A stretch of 40,648 bases of DNA from an uncultured bacterium (GTDB taxonomy: Bacteria > Cyanobacteriota > Vampirovibrionia > Gastranaerophilales > Gastranaerophilaceae). Position numbers and translations under genes: made by a program. The notes under the pieces are model-generated. The model saw only the letters and a program-made list of their open reading frames with translations, did not search any database and had not been told where the DNA came from. How positions within the stretch are numbered: position 1 is the first letter of the stretch; each line of letters opens with the position of its first letter. The DNA is taken from contig CABRZP010000016.1 in the NCBI GenBank assembly GCA_902475545.1, positions 1 through 40,648 on the forward strand, written 5' to 3'. Below, piece after piece: positions 27,584 to 35,839 of the stretch.

Positions 27584-28321
27584 ATGAAAAAATTTATCAT
27601 ATTGTCAGCATTACTTATAAGTTCAAGTTGTGCATTTGCATCAACAAACTTTTCTTACCAACAAAATACTCCCAATACAGGATTTCAGCAAAAAAACTAT
27701 AGTGCAGAAAATTATCAGTTGAATAATAACACACTAAAAGGCAGAATTGTTACTGTTCCTGCCGGACAAACATTTAAAGCTGTTTTTATGGCTCCATTAA
27801 GTTCTCAAACAGCTTATAACGGACAAAACATAACATTGGCAATCGGATCTGATTTTTATTATAACGGAAACCTGATTGCACCATCAGGAAGTTCTGTAAC
27901 CGGAACTGTCATTGAAGTTTCAAAAGCCAAACATGGCACACTTAACGGAAAGTTAACACTTAGATTTACTCAAATTATGACACCCTCCGGTGTAAATATT
28001 CCAATATCAGCGGTTATCAAAACTGACGATAATACCGGAACACTTATGGGTGGAACAAAACTTGATGTTGCAAGCGAATATACAAAAGATATTGCAATAG
28101 GAGCAGGAACAGGTGCCGTAATAGGTACAATTGCAGGGCCTCTATCAGGCGGAAGTGTTGGTCGAGGAGCAGCACTTATGACAGCTGTTGGAGCAGGCGG
28201 CGGACTAGTTAAATCTATCTGGGATAAAGGCTCCGATGTTGAAATACCGGCAAATGCCGGCATTGAGTTAATTTTAACGCAACCAATTACTGTTAATCCA
28301 TCAAATGTGGAAAACTGGTAA
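27584..28321 (+). CDS. Exported TrbI-like protein with glycine-zipper segment
   Basis: 245 aa from MKKFIILSALLISSS, a signal peptide ending near CAFA. The frame opens earlier (27524), but those 20 residues precede a normal signal sequence and are rejected. The core VPAGQTFKAVFMAPLSSQ...SDFYYNGNLIAPSGSSVTGTVIEV matches the same barrel-like pattern as the 26887 protein, so the two are distant paralogues. After it comes a glycine-zipper stretch (IGAGTGAVIGTIAGP), which may insert in or lie on a membrane. Weak GGGAG lies about 20 nt upstream of the ATG. Function unknown. Confidence 0.72.
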   Translation: MKKFIILSALLISSSCAFASTNFSYQQNTPNTGFQQKNYSAENYQLNNNTLKGRIVTVPAGQTFKAVFMAPLSSQTAYNGQNITLAIGSDFYYNGNLIAPSGSSVTGTVIEVSKAKHGTLNGKLTLRFTQIMTPSGVNIPISAVIKTDDNTGTLMGGTKLDVASEYTKDIAIGAGTGAVIGTIAGPLSGGSVGRGAALMTAVGAGGGLVKSIWDKGSDVEIPANAGIELILTQPITVNPSNVENW

Positions 28322-28400
28322 TCTGGGCGATAATTTTAAATATTATTTAAATTAAAATTATTAACGAATATTAGATTATTATTTGTTGTTAGGGAATAAA

Positions 28401-29630
28401 ATGTCAATATTAGGAAAATACACAGAAAATATAAATAACAGAGATTATCAGAAAAAGCCCAAAACAGGTTCAGATAATTTTAGCATGCCGGCAGTAACAA
28501 GAGAAGATAAAGAATCAATCTCTTTAAAAAAAGGAGTGACAATATCTGCAATTTTACATCCGGCAACATTGCTTTTAATCTGGTGCATAGCAATTATTTT
28601 AGCTATTTTAGGAATAAACCTTGATTGGTTTGACAAACCAAAACCAAAAGTTAAGGATATTGAATTTGTGTTAGTTGATAAAGAACAAACACCACTCGAT
28701 AAGAATACTCGCTATAGAGCGGATAAAAATTCAAGAACCGGGGGAATAAATGATCCTAAAAAGCCTGTTTCAATGCCGTCAGCAACTCCTGCTGCACAGC
28801 CAAAACCTGCTGCTTCATCACCTTCACCGGCTCCTAAAAAAAGCATAATGCAAAAAATTACTCAGAGTGTTGCACCGCAAAAAACGCAAAAACCAACACC
28901 TCAGACAACAACACAAAAAAATGTTCAGCCGGCACCAACAGTATCAAAAGCTGTTCCAAAACCGGAATTGGCAAAACCTCAACCGCCAACAGCAAGACCG
29001 TCTGTAAAACCGCCAATGACACCAAAAGCGGTTTCTAGACCATCTACATCTCCGTTTAAAGTTCCGGTACCTCCGGGAGGAACAAAAGCTGGACAATATG
29101 CAACAGGTCCTATAAGCGGCTCCGGCTCATCTAATAAGGGAGGAAGTAAAGGTGGAGGTACATATTCTCCTAACCCGTCACTTGCACCTGTTGGAAGCGG
29201 TTCAGGAAACAAATTAGCTCAAGGTACAGGCACAGGTAGAGGAACCGGTACAGGTGCTACTGGTTCTGGCTCAGGTTCAGGCGGAGGAAATCCTGGAGGC
29301 GGAGGAGGTCGTCCGGGTATAGATGCTATCAGAGAACCTGATTTCGGTCCATACATGAGAGAACTTCAAAGAAGAATTAAAATGAACTGGGAACCGCCTA
29401 AAGGTAACGAAAGCAAACGTGTGGTTCTATTGTTTAAAATTGCAAAAGATGGAAGGTTATTATCTTGCAGTGTATTTAAATCTTCAGGACTTCAAAACGC
29501 AGATAATGCAGCACTAAATGCTGTTCGTCTATCTGCACCGTTTAGACCGCTTCCTGCCGACTATAAAGGTCAAAGCATTGATATTCAATTCACGTTCGAT
29601 TATAACGTATTTGGAGCAACAAAATATTAA
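28401..29630 (+). CDS. tonB: TonB/TolA-type energy transducer
   Basis: 409 aa from ATG 28401 (AGGGA 8 nt before); an upstream TTG is not needed. One membrane helix lies at about 42-64 (ILHPATLLLIWCIAIILA). It is followed by a long Pro/Ala/Lys region and a Gly/Ser-rich region, about 220 residues in all, able to span the periplasm. The C-terminal TonB-family domain (about 315-409) reads YMRELQRRIKMNWEPP, VVLLFKIAKDGRLLSCSVFK and AALNAVRLSAPFRPLP. It transmits proton-motive force from ExbB/ExbD, encoded next, to the outer membrane. The glycine-rich linker is unusual for TonB. No TonB-dependent receptor gene is in the window. Confidence 0.85.
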   Translation: MSILGKYTENINNRDYQKKPKTGSDNFSMPAVTREDKESISLKKGVTISAILHPATLLLIWCIAIILAILGINLDWFDKPKPKVKDIEFVLVDKEQTPLDKNTRYRADKNSRTGGINDPKKPVSMPSATPAAQPKPAASSPSPAPKKSIMQKITQSVAPQKTQKPTPQTTTQKNVQPAPTVSKAVPKPELAKPQPPTARPSVKPPMTPKAVSRPSTSPFKVPVPPGGTKAGQYATGPISGSGSSNKGGSKGGGTYSPNPSLAPVGSGSGNKLAQGTGTGRGTGTGATGSGSGSGGGNPGGGGGRPGIDAIREPDFGPYMRELQRRIKMNWEPPKGNESKRVVLLFKIAKDGRLLSCSVFKSSGLQNADNAALNAVRLSAPFRPLPADYKGQSIDIQFTFDYNVFGATKY

Positions 29631-29670
29631 AAATTAGTTAGAGTTACGACATAAAAAGAGGATAAAAACT

Positions 29671-30318
29671 ATGGAATTACTATTAGATTCAATTAAAATG
29701 GACTGGCCGGTACTATTACCAATATTCCTTTGCTCAATTTTAGTATTAGGAGTAGTAATCAGCAAATGGTCTTTCTATCAAAAAAACCAACGTGATATCA
29801 CTATTTATATGAGAGAATTAAATAGAGAATTATCAAACAATGACCTAGCTGCAGCCCAAAATATTGCAGTAAGATGCGGCGGAGTTATTGGGGAAGTAAT
29901 AGAAGAAGCTGTAAGAATTTTTTCAGAACAGAAAAAAGGATTTTCCAGATCTTTTGATATTTCTGCAGCATTAGCAACAAGAAAACTTGAAAGCCACTTA
30001 ACCATCCTTGGTACAATTGGTGGTGTTGCTCCATTCCTAGGTTTGTTTGGTACTGTTGTAAGAATTCTGTTAACATTCAACATCTTAGCTGATTCAGGTA
30101 ACCAAGCAGCAACAGTAGCTTCAGGTATCGGTTCAGCATTGATTGCTACAGCATTCGGTCTTGGAGTTGCAATTGTTGCAGTTGTATTCTTCAACTCTTT
30201 CCAATCAATTGTTAAACATTACGAAGATGACTTCCAATTAATTAAATTGTTATTCTTAAGCTTCGTTGATTCAGAAGATTCACAATCAAAATACTCATCT
30301 TCAAAAGTTAACTTATAA
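29671..30318 (+). CDS. exbB: ExbB/TolQ/MotA-family proton channel
   Basis: 215 aa, three membrane helices (about 12-31, 108-132 and 150-176). The family core LGTIGGVAPFLGLFGTVVRIL and the last helix GSALIATAFGLGVAIVAV are present. It forms the pentameric stator that drives TonB. AGAGGA lies before the ATG. It lies 40 bp after tonB and 16 bp before the first exbD. Confidence 0.92.
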   Translation: MELLLDSIKMDWPVLLPIFLCSILVLGVVISKWSFYQKNQRDITIYMRELNRELSNNDLAAAQNIAVRCGGVIGEVIEEAVRIFSEQKKGFSRSFDISAALATRKLESHLTILGTIGGVAPFLGLFGTVVRILLTFNILADSGNQAATVASGIGSALIATAFGLGVAIVAVVFFNSFQSIVKHYEDDFQLIKLLFLSFVDSEDSQSKYSSSKVNL

Positions 30319-30334
30319 TAACAGGTAAACCAAA

Positions 30335-30805
30335 ATGGCATTCAGTACTAATAAAAAACAAAAATTATTTACAGAAATCAATATAACACCATTAACAGAT
30401 ATCTTTCTTGTATTGTTAATCATTATGATGGTTGTTGCTCCGTCATTTCAATCAATGGACAATGCCGTAGATGTTCCTGAAGTTAACAATGGTGTAAATA
30501 TTGAAGATGCAAAGGTTACAATATCAGTTACACAAGATGGTGCAATGTATGTTAACGGAGAACCTATTTCTGCTTCAAACTTAACAGACAAACTTATTGC
30601 AGCAAAAGAAGGAATTGAAAAGCCTGAAGTTATAGTAAAAGCTGATAAAAATATTAAAAGTTCGAAAATAATGGATATTATGAACGCAGCACAGGATGCA
30701 GAATACCAAAAACTTGTTGTTGCTGGAGAACCATTAAATAAAAAAGAACAAAAACAGCTTGAGGAGGAGGCTCAAAGAGTAAATATTCCTCAGGATGGAG
30801 AATAA
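30335..30805 (+). CDS. exbD: ExbD/TolR-family protein, copy 1
   Basis: 156 aa. One membrane helix with the essential proton-carrying Asp in EINITPLTDIFLVLLIIMMV, then a periplasmic domain (VTISVTQDGAMYVNGEPI, VIVKADKNI). It has a longer charged tail than copy 2 (KKEQKQLEEEAQR), which is unusual in ExbD. The next exbD starts 3 nt after its stop. It works with ExbB. Confidence 0.92.
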   Translation: MAFSTNKKQKLFTEINITPLTDIFLVLLIIMMVVAPSFQSMDNAVDVPEVNNGVNIEDAKVTISVTQDGAMYVNGEPISASNLTDKLIAAKEGIEKPEVIVKADKNIKSSKIMDIMNAAQDAEYQKLVVAGEPLNKKEQKQLEEEAQRVNIPQDGE

Positions 30806-30808
30806 AAT

Positions 30809-31192
30809 ATGAGAGAAACATTTAACGAAATTAACATAACACCATTAACAGATATCTTTCTTGTATTGTTAATCATCATGATGGTTATAGCTCCATTGCT
30901 TGATCAACAGGGTATTAGTTTAACTGTACCGGAAAATGTTGAACAATCACAAATGAATGACAAAGAATCTAAGATTTTAACAGTAATGGTAACAAAAAAT
31001 AACAAATACTATATTAACAATGAAGAAATTCCGGTTGATAGACTTGGAACAATTTTAAGCCAAGAAATTAAAAATTATCCTGATGGTCTTTTAATAGAAA
31101 CCGATGGAGATGCTACACACGGGGCAGTAGTTACATTAATGGATAAAGCAAGATACGCCGGAGTTAAAGCCATTTCATTAGATAGAATGTAG
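30809..31192 (+). CDS. exbD: ExbD/TolR-family protein, copy 2
   Basis: 127 aa with the same TM motif (NITPLTDIFLVLLIIMMV) and a shorter periplasmic domain ending VKAISLDRM. The DNA of the TM region (30836-30886) is identical to copy 1 (30383-30433) except one base in 51, although the remaining proteins differ greatly. One ExbB with two ExbD proteins resembles Tol/Agl-type stators that use ExbD heterodimers. Followed by a strong terminator. Confidence 0.92.
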   Translation: MRETFNEINITPLTDIFLVLLIIMMVIAPLLDQQGISLTVPENVEQSQMNDKESKILTVMVTKNNKYYINNEEIPVDRLGTILSQEIKNYPDGLLIETDGDATHGAVVTLMDKARYAGVKAISLDRM

Positions 31193-31221
31193 TAAAACAT
31201 AATAAAGATTTCATAGTTTTT

Positions 31222-31256
31222 AAATAGAGGTTAGTGTTTCTAACCTCTATTTTTTA
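31222..31256 (+). terminator. Terminator of the tonB-exbB-exbD-exbD operon
   Basis: Thirteen-base stem AAATAGAGGTTAG/CTAACCTCTATTT with loop TGTTT, then T residues. Confidence 0.9.
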
Positions 31257-31259
31257 TGC

Positions 31260-31289
31260 AAAAAAAAACGACTTTTTGAGTAAGTCGTT
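31260..31289 (-). terminator. Terminator of the 31376-32461 gene
   Basis: Minus-strand stem AACGACTT/AAGTCGTT with a 7-nt loop, followed by a run of nine T residues. Confidence 0.85.
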
Positions 31290-31375
31290 GGAAAATCAAT
31301 AGGAAAAAAGGAAAGGAAATTTTTATATACTTTGAGTTCATTGAACCCGTAGTTATCATAGATTTAAAGTAATGA

Positions 31376-32461
31376 CTAAGCACTAAATGTTTTGAATGAA
31401 GATTCAACGTTTTTAGAAATAACTTTTTTAACTGATTCTAATTCTGTTGAAATTGCATTTTCTTCAGTATCAAGTTGTTTCAAACGTAATTCTAAATCTT
31501 TATCTTGAGATTGAATAATTTCGATTTTAGAATTGATTGCTTGGATTTCTTGATCATATTTTGCTTTATCGTAATTGTATTGATTCATAGCATCATTGTA
31601 TGCATTATCATCACTTACAGTTGTTGCATCAAGGTTATGTTCAACACCAACTAGGTTTCCATTTTCGTCTTTTCTAAATTGAAGAGTTCCATTTTCGTCA
31701 ACATAAGTATCGTAGATAAATATTTTCATATAACGACCGCTGGAATCTTTTTCAACAGTAGCTCTTGCATTTCTAATTTCTTGAGTATCCATTGTTTGAC
31801 CATAAGTATAAGACTTAATTGCAGACAATGAAGACATAGAGTCAGAACTATAATCAGCTTCTTCTACTTGTTTTGCATTATAAAATACTGGTTCATAAGC
31901 ACCATTTGAAGAATTCTTTTGGTATCTAACCAACCAATTAGAATCTTTGTATTTTTCTTTTAACATTTTTGCATATTGAGCTTCAACAGCCAAAGCATCT
32001 TCTAATTGAGATGGTTCTAATGTTGATAAATACGGATCTGTTGTCGCTGAATTTTTATCATTTAAGGTTCTTAATTTAGAAGAACCGATAGAATATTCAT
32101 AATTTGGTTCTTGCCCTTCATCAGCTAAATTCTTTCTTGTTACAATAACATTTCCGTTTGATACAACAGAATCAACTTGAGTTGAACGTGTATAGTTAAG
32201 GATATAGTAACCATCTCTTGTAGCAATTAGAGAATTGATTGTATTCTTTTCAGAACCATCAGTGAATGTATATGTTGTCTTTGTATAATCTGCACTTGAT
32301 GGAGGTGTAGGAACAGACATATTTGTTAAACGGCTATAGTAACTAGCTGTTTCATTAGACAAGGTTGTTCTTTGTTGGTTAATTTGTTGTCCTTCATATT
32401 CAACGTTAGTTTTTCTAGCTGTTAAACTTAAAAATCTTGCTTGTGATGCACTCATTCCCAT
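31376..32461 (-). CDS. Lineage-type coiled-coil protein of unknown function
   Basis: 361 aa from MGMSASQARFLSLTARKTN; AAGGAA lies 9 nt upstream. The frame opens at 32551, but that extension crosses a terminator hairpin and is rejected. The N-terminal motif followed by EGQQINQQRTTLSNETASYY recurs in paralogous proteins that I associate with gut Melainabacteria (Gastranaerophilales). It has the heptad-like, helix-rich look of flagellar hook-associated or surface-fibre proteins. The middle is a strand-rich insertion (TYTFTDGSEKNTINSLIATR), and the last 90 residues form a coiled coil (YDKAKYDQEIQAINSKIEII). No signal peptide. Function unknown; a surface or appendage role is only a guess. Confidence 0.75.
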   Translation of the reverse strand: MGMSASQARFLSLTARKTNVEYEGQQINQQRTTLSNETASYYSRLTNMSVPTPPSSADYTKTTYTFTDGSEKNTINSLIATRDGYYILNYTRSTQVDSVVSNGNVIVTRKNLADEGQEPNYEYSIGSSKLRTLNDKNSATTDPYLSTLEPSQLEDALAVEAQYAKMLKEKYKDSNWLVRYQKNSSNGAYEPVFYNAKQVEEADYSSDSMSSLSAIKSYTYGQTMDTQEIRNARATVEKDSSGRYMKIFIYDTYVDENGTLQFRKDENGNLVGVEHNLDATTVSDDNAYNDAMNQYNYDKAKYDQEIQAINSKIEIIQSQDKDLELRLKQLDTEENAISTELESVKKVISKNVESSFKTFSA

Positions 32462-32532
32462 GATGGTGTTCCTTTCAACTTGTTTCCTTATGGTATGTAT
32501 ATCGGCATACAAATAAGATTTCTTTAAAAATC

Positions 32533-32570
32533 TAGCCATTATTATTAACATTTGTTAACAATAATGGCTA
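32533..32570 (-). terminator. Terminator of waaA
   Basis: Eighteen-base arms (32533-32550 and 32553-32570; TAGCCATTATT...AATAATGGCTA) with one mismatch, followed on the minus strand by GATTTTT. It lies inside the rejected extension of the next gene and supports that gene's later start. Confidence 0.7.
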
Positions 32571-32598
32571 AAAGTCAATCATATTAAGAAAATATTAT

Positions 32599-33897
32599 TT
32601 ACAAAATTTCTTTCAGTTCTTGAATAACCACTTCTAAAGCACCCTGTTGATCTTCAAAAACAGTTTCACAATCTTTACATGCTTGAGTATAAAATTCTCT
32701 ATCTGCAAGTAATTGTTCTATATAATCAGAAAGTTCATCAGGAGTTTTTACAATTTTACCGGCATTACTTCTTGAAAGTAACCAGTATATATCTCTAAAA
32801 TTATGGATTGAAGGACCTGTAATTGTAGGTTTGCCATACACTGTAGCTTCCAGAGGGTTATGTCCTCCGGTCTTATTGAAACTTCCGCCAATAAACGCAA
32901 AACTACAAATTGAATACATTTTACCAAGTTCACCCATAGTATCCAGAACAATAATATCTTTATCGTTAAACGTATCTCCTTTAGAGCGGAACCCGTATGT
33001 AAGTCCTGTTGCGTTTAATAATTCTGTAATTTTTGGAATTCTTGTAGTATGGCGTGGAACTAATAATAATTTTATATCATTATACTTTCTAATTTTATCT
33101 TTGAAAATATCCAATACAATTTCATCTTCGCCTTGGTGTGTACTTCCTGCAATAATTACACGATAGCCATCTTGCCCCAAATCAACTTGTTCATCAGATT
33201 TTTTGACATCAAATTTTAAATTTTTCATAACAGATGTTCTATCTTCTGGAGCTCCAATTGAAATTAATTTTTTCATATCAATATCGCTTTGAGTAAGAAT
33301 TTTAGTATATTTAGTTAATACCAATTTAAAGAAATGTCTAAATAATCTGTAAATTTTATAAGTAGAATCAGACATTCTGCCATTAATACAATACAGTTTA
33401 ATATTTTTCATCTTACAAGTTACAGAAAAGATTGGCCAGAGTTCAGTTTCAGCAATTAAAACAACAGTAGGATTAACCTTTTTTAAAAAAGTATGCACAC
33501 TATAAGGAATATCAAATGGAAAATATGTAATATAATCAGCTACATTTGAAAATTTCTTAATAGCAATTTCTTGACCGGTTTTTGTTCCTGTGGTTACTAC
33601 AATTTTATAATCCGGGAATTCTTCCTTTGTTTTTTTTATAAGATTTTCAAGAGCAATAACTTCGCCAACAGAAACGCCGTGATACATTATAACTTTATCA
33701 CCTAAATTAGGATTCTTAAAAAAGCCTAATTTCTCTTTCCAACCATATAAAAATTTGCCGTTAAATACTCTGACAATATAATAAAACGGTAATAATATTA
33801 TAAATACAATAGTAGAGACTAAACCGTATAAAAATAGTTCGCTAAACATTGAAACTATAATTAACAATAATAAAATTAAAATAATTGAATATATCAT
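32599..33897 (-). CDS. waaA: 3-deoxy-D-manno-octulosonic acid transferase WaaA/KdtA
   Basis: 432 aa. GT-B enzyme adding Kdo from CMP-Kdo to lipid A precursor at the inner membrane, so the organism makes LPS. It has an N-terminal membrane anchor (about 1-45), the HGVSVGE motif (canonical WHxxSVGE, here with Tyr in place of Trp), ETELWP, GRMS and FIGGSFNKTGGHNPLE with the CMP-binding pattern. Start ATG 33897 is preferred: TATAAT lies 9 nt before it. A TTG/ATG 6-7 codons further up is possible. It shares an overlapping divergent promoter region with folK. Confidence 0.92.
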   Translation of the reverse strand: MIYSIILILLLLIIVSMFSELFLYGLVSTIVFIILLPFYYIVRVFNGKFLYGWKEKLGFFKNPNLGDKVIMYHGVSVGEVIALENLIKKTKEEFPDYKIVVTTGTKTGQEIAIKKFSNVADYITYFPFDIPYSVHTFLKKVNPTVVLIAETELWPIFSVTCKMKNIKLYCINGRMSDSTYKIYRLFRHFFKLVLTKYTKILTQSDIDMKKLISIGAPEDRTSVMKNLKFDVKKSDEQVDLGQDGYRVIIAGSTHQGEDEIVLDIFKDKIRKYNDIKLLLVPRHTTRIPKITELLNATGLTYGFRSKGDTFNDKDIIVLDTMGELGKMYSICSFAFIGGSFNKTGGHNPLEATVYGKPTITGPSIHNFRDIYWLLSRSNAGKIVKTPDELSDYIEQLLADREFYTQACKDCETVFEDQQGALEVVIQELKEIL

Positions 33898-33905
33898 AAC
33901 AATTG

Positions 33906-33960
33906 AATTATACATCAAATACTAAAGCATGTTGACAATATGAACAAAAATTTATAAAAT
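33906..33960. promoter_or_regulatory. Divergent promoters of folK and waaA
   Basis: Plus strand: TTGACA (33932-33937), 17-bp spacer, TAAAAT (33955-33960), 6 nt before folK ATG 33967, so folK is probably leaderless. Minus strand: TATAAT (33906-33911), with a poor -35 at TCAACA 17 bp away, which overlaps the folK -35. The two promoters share bases around TTGACAA and may be mutually regulated. Confidence 0.6.
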
Positions 33961-33966
33961 CAAAAT

Positions 33967-34473
33967 ATGGCAATAGTATATTTAAGTTTAGGTTCAAATA
34001 AGGGTGATAGAATCGGCTATGTTCAGCAAGCGGCAAGCTTGTTGGGTTTAGATGATAACATTTCTATCGTCAGAACTTCTGCATTCTATGAAACTGAACC
34101 TTGGAATATGAATACTCAAACATGGTTTGTAAATGCCCTTGTTGAAATAAAAACCAAATATACTCCGCAAGAATTACTCGAAGTCTGCCAGCGAATAGAA
34201 ACTCAGTTGGGCAGAGAACACAAGCAAACAAATGATTATGAAGACAGAACAATTGATATAGATATACTGTTCTATAATAAAGATATAATTAATGAAAATA
34301 ATTTAACAATTCCACACAAATATGTTCATTTAAGAGCATTTACACTTGTTCCTATGATGGAACTTAATGCTGATTTTGTTCATCCTGTTTTACATAAAAC
34401 AATTGTGGAAATGCATAATGATCTAGAAAATCCTGAAATGGTATTTTTATATGGCACAAGAGTCGACTTCTAG
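33967..34473 (+). CDS. folK: 2-amino-4-hydroxy-6-hydroxymethyldihydropteridine pyrophosphokinase
   Basis: 168 aa, HPPK. It transfers pyrophosphate from ATP to the pterin in folate synthesis. Seen: YLSLGSNKGDR at the start, the pterin-contacting FYETEPWNMNTQTWFVNAL, LGREH and the Mg-binding DRTIDIDILFY with IPHKYVHLRAF. It is preceded by a promoter with no ribosome binding site. It overlaps the next gene by 23 nt. Confidence 0.95.
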   Translation: MAIVYLSLGSNKGDRIGYVQQAASLLGLDDNISIVRTSAFYETEPWNMNTQTWFVNALVEIKTKYTPQELLEVCQRIETQLGREHKQTNDYEDRTIDIDILFYNKDIINENNLTIPHKYVHLRAFTLVPMMELNADFVHPVLHKTIVEMHNDLENPEMVFLYGTRVDF

Positions 34474-35599
34474 GAGCAAATGCAATAATAAAAGAATTGC
34501 AATAATAGGCGGTGGACCGGCTGGTTGTATTTGTGCATATTATTTACAAGATAAATTTGAAGTGACTCTTTTTGATAAGGGCAAGTTTTTACGAACAATT
34601 TTACCAACCGGCGGAGGAAGATGTAACCTTGCTCATGCAGAATATGACTTTAGAGAACTTGCAAAAAACTACCCTAGAGGCGAAAAGTTTTTATATTCAG
34701 TATTTTCTAAATTTGGAACTTCAAATACAATTGAATTTTTCAAAAAAATTGGAATAGAAACATATACCCAAGATGACAATAGAATTTTCCCGATATCAAA
34801 TTCTTCTGCAGATGTCAGAGAAAAAATGCTAAAAGCCATCTCAAAATGTCATTTAGTTAAAGAGGGGGTAAAGCGTATCGAAAACTTACCAAATTGTTGG
34901 AAAATTAAAACAGATAAAAGTACTTATGCCTTTGACTATGTTGTTGTCGCCATCGGAGGACATGCGAGTCTTGAAATTTTAAAAGAATTTGACATAAAAA
35001 TACAACCTCAGACACAAGCTCTTGTAGGATTAACAACCAAAGAAGATTTTTCGAGTATTGCTGGGGTTTCAATAAAAGACATCCTATTTACACATAAGGG
35101 GATTTCCGGTCCTGCAATATATAAAATATCATCACTGAAAGCTCGTAATGAATTTCCATACCAACTGACATTAAGATTAATTGAAGATATAGACTTACAA
35201 TCTCTGCTGAACCAAAATTCTCATAAAGAAATAAAAAATCTACTGGGACAATTTATTCCTAAAGCCTTAGCCGTATGGATTTTAAACAACTTAAATATTT
35301 TACCCGAAACCCCTAGTCACAAAATTGACGGCAAAACACGTAACAGAATTTTGAATAAACTTACAAACTTTGAAGTTACTGTTACTGGAAAAGTTCCTGA
35401 CGGAGAAGTTGTTACCTGCGGCGGAGTAGACTTAAAAGAATTAAACAGTAAGACACTAGAATGCAAGCAATACTCCGGACTTTATTTTTGCGGAGAGATT
35501 CTTGATATTGACGGATTTTGCGGAGGTTTTAACCTGCAAAACTGCTGGTCAACAGGTTATGTAGTCGCTCAAAGCATAATTAATATGTTTATATTATAA
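34451..35599 (+). CDS. BaiN/HI0933-family FAD-binding aminoacetone oxidase-type flavoprotein
   Basis: 382 aa. Rossmann FAD site IAIIGGGPAG (about 16-25), then TGGGRCNLAH, the second Rossmann strand YVVVAIGGHASLEILK, and the family end motifs VTCGGVDLKEL and GFNLQNCWSTG. These proteins are flavin-dependent reductases or oxidases of uncertain substrate (BaiN in bile acid work, YhiN in E. coli). It overlaps folK by 23 nt and begins at ATG 34451, the only good in-frame start. A Shine-Dalgarno-like AGGAG inside the overlap fits only an out-of-frame ATG. Confidence 0.9.
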   Translation: MAQESTSRSKCNNKRIAIIGGGPAGCICAYYLQDKFEVTLFDKGKFLRTILPTGGGRCNLAHAEYDFRELAKNYPRGEKFLYSVFSKFGTSNTIEFFKKIGIETYTQDDNRIFPISNSSADVREKMLKAISKCHLVKEGVKRIENLPNCWKIKTDKSTYAFDYVVVAIGGHASLEILKEFDIKIQPQTQALVGLTTKEDFSSIAGVSIKDILFTHKGISGPAIYKISSLKARNEFPYQLTLRLIEDIDLQSLLNQNSHKEIKNLLGQFIPKALAVWILNNLNILPETPSHKIDGKTRNRILNKLTNFEVTVTGKVPDGEVVTCGGVDLKELNSKTLECKQYSGLYFCGEILDIDGFCGGFNLQNCWSTGYVVAQSIINMFIL

Positions 35600-35610
35600 T
35601 AATATTGTTA

Positions 35611-35810
35611 GTACAGTTAGAGGGGCCCACCTCATGCGTTAGCCGGTGTTTGTACCGGAGCGTGATTGCGATAAGCAATTACGGCAGGGAACAAACAATA
35701 CGATGCCGCCGTTGCGACTGTAATAAAATGAAAGGAGCGGACAAATCTCTGATTTGACAGGCAGGAAGGGATAATTGTTATAAATAAATGTGGTTATTTA
35801 TTAACAACTA
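35611..35810 (+). ncRNA. Structured leader RNA upstream of thrS with predicted kissing loop
   Basis: No coding potential, but dense pairing: hairpin CCGGT-GTTTGT-ACCGG (35643-35658), hairpin ATTGC-GATAA-GCAAT (35665-35679), stem CGGCA/TGCCG (35682-35686 / 35704-35708), and hairpin CAAATC-TCT-GATTTG (35742-35756). The whole first loop, GTTTGT (35648-35653), is exactly complementary to ACAAAC (35691-35696) in the third loop. TACAGT (35612-35617) can pair with ACTGTA (35717-35722) to close the fold. A 13-bp hairpin with one bulge (35775-35807) sits before the thrS start. Local words AGGGAA and ACTGTAA recall cobalamin riboswitches, but the B12 box and other parts do not fit. No T-box is seen. 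Probably cis-regulatory for thrS. Confidence 0.6.
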
Positions 35811-35839
35811 ACGTGATACAAGGGCAGAAAGAAGAAAAA

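Noticed and set aside
29805..30194. 129-codon ORF antisense to exbB
   Set aside because: It lies entirely inside exbB, which has clear family motifs; the composition is that of a complementary-strand frame.
35620..35770. Cobalamin riboswitch or T-box upstream of thrS
   Set aside because: AGGGAA and ACTGTAA occur in the right order for the B12 element, but the GGTG...TCC arm and B12 box are missing. No T-box sequence or specifier stem is present.
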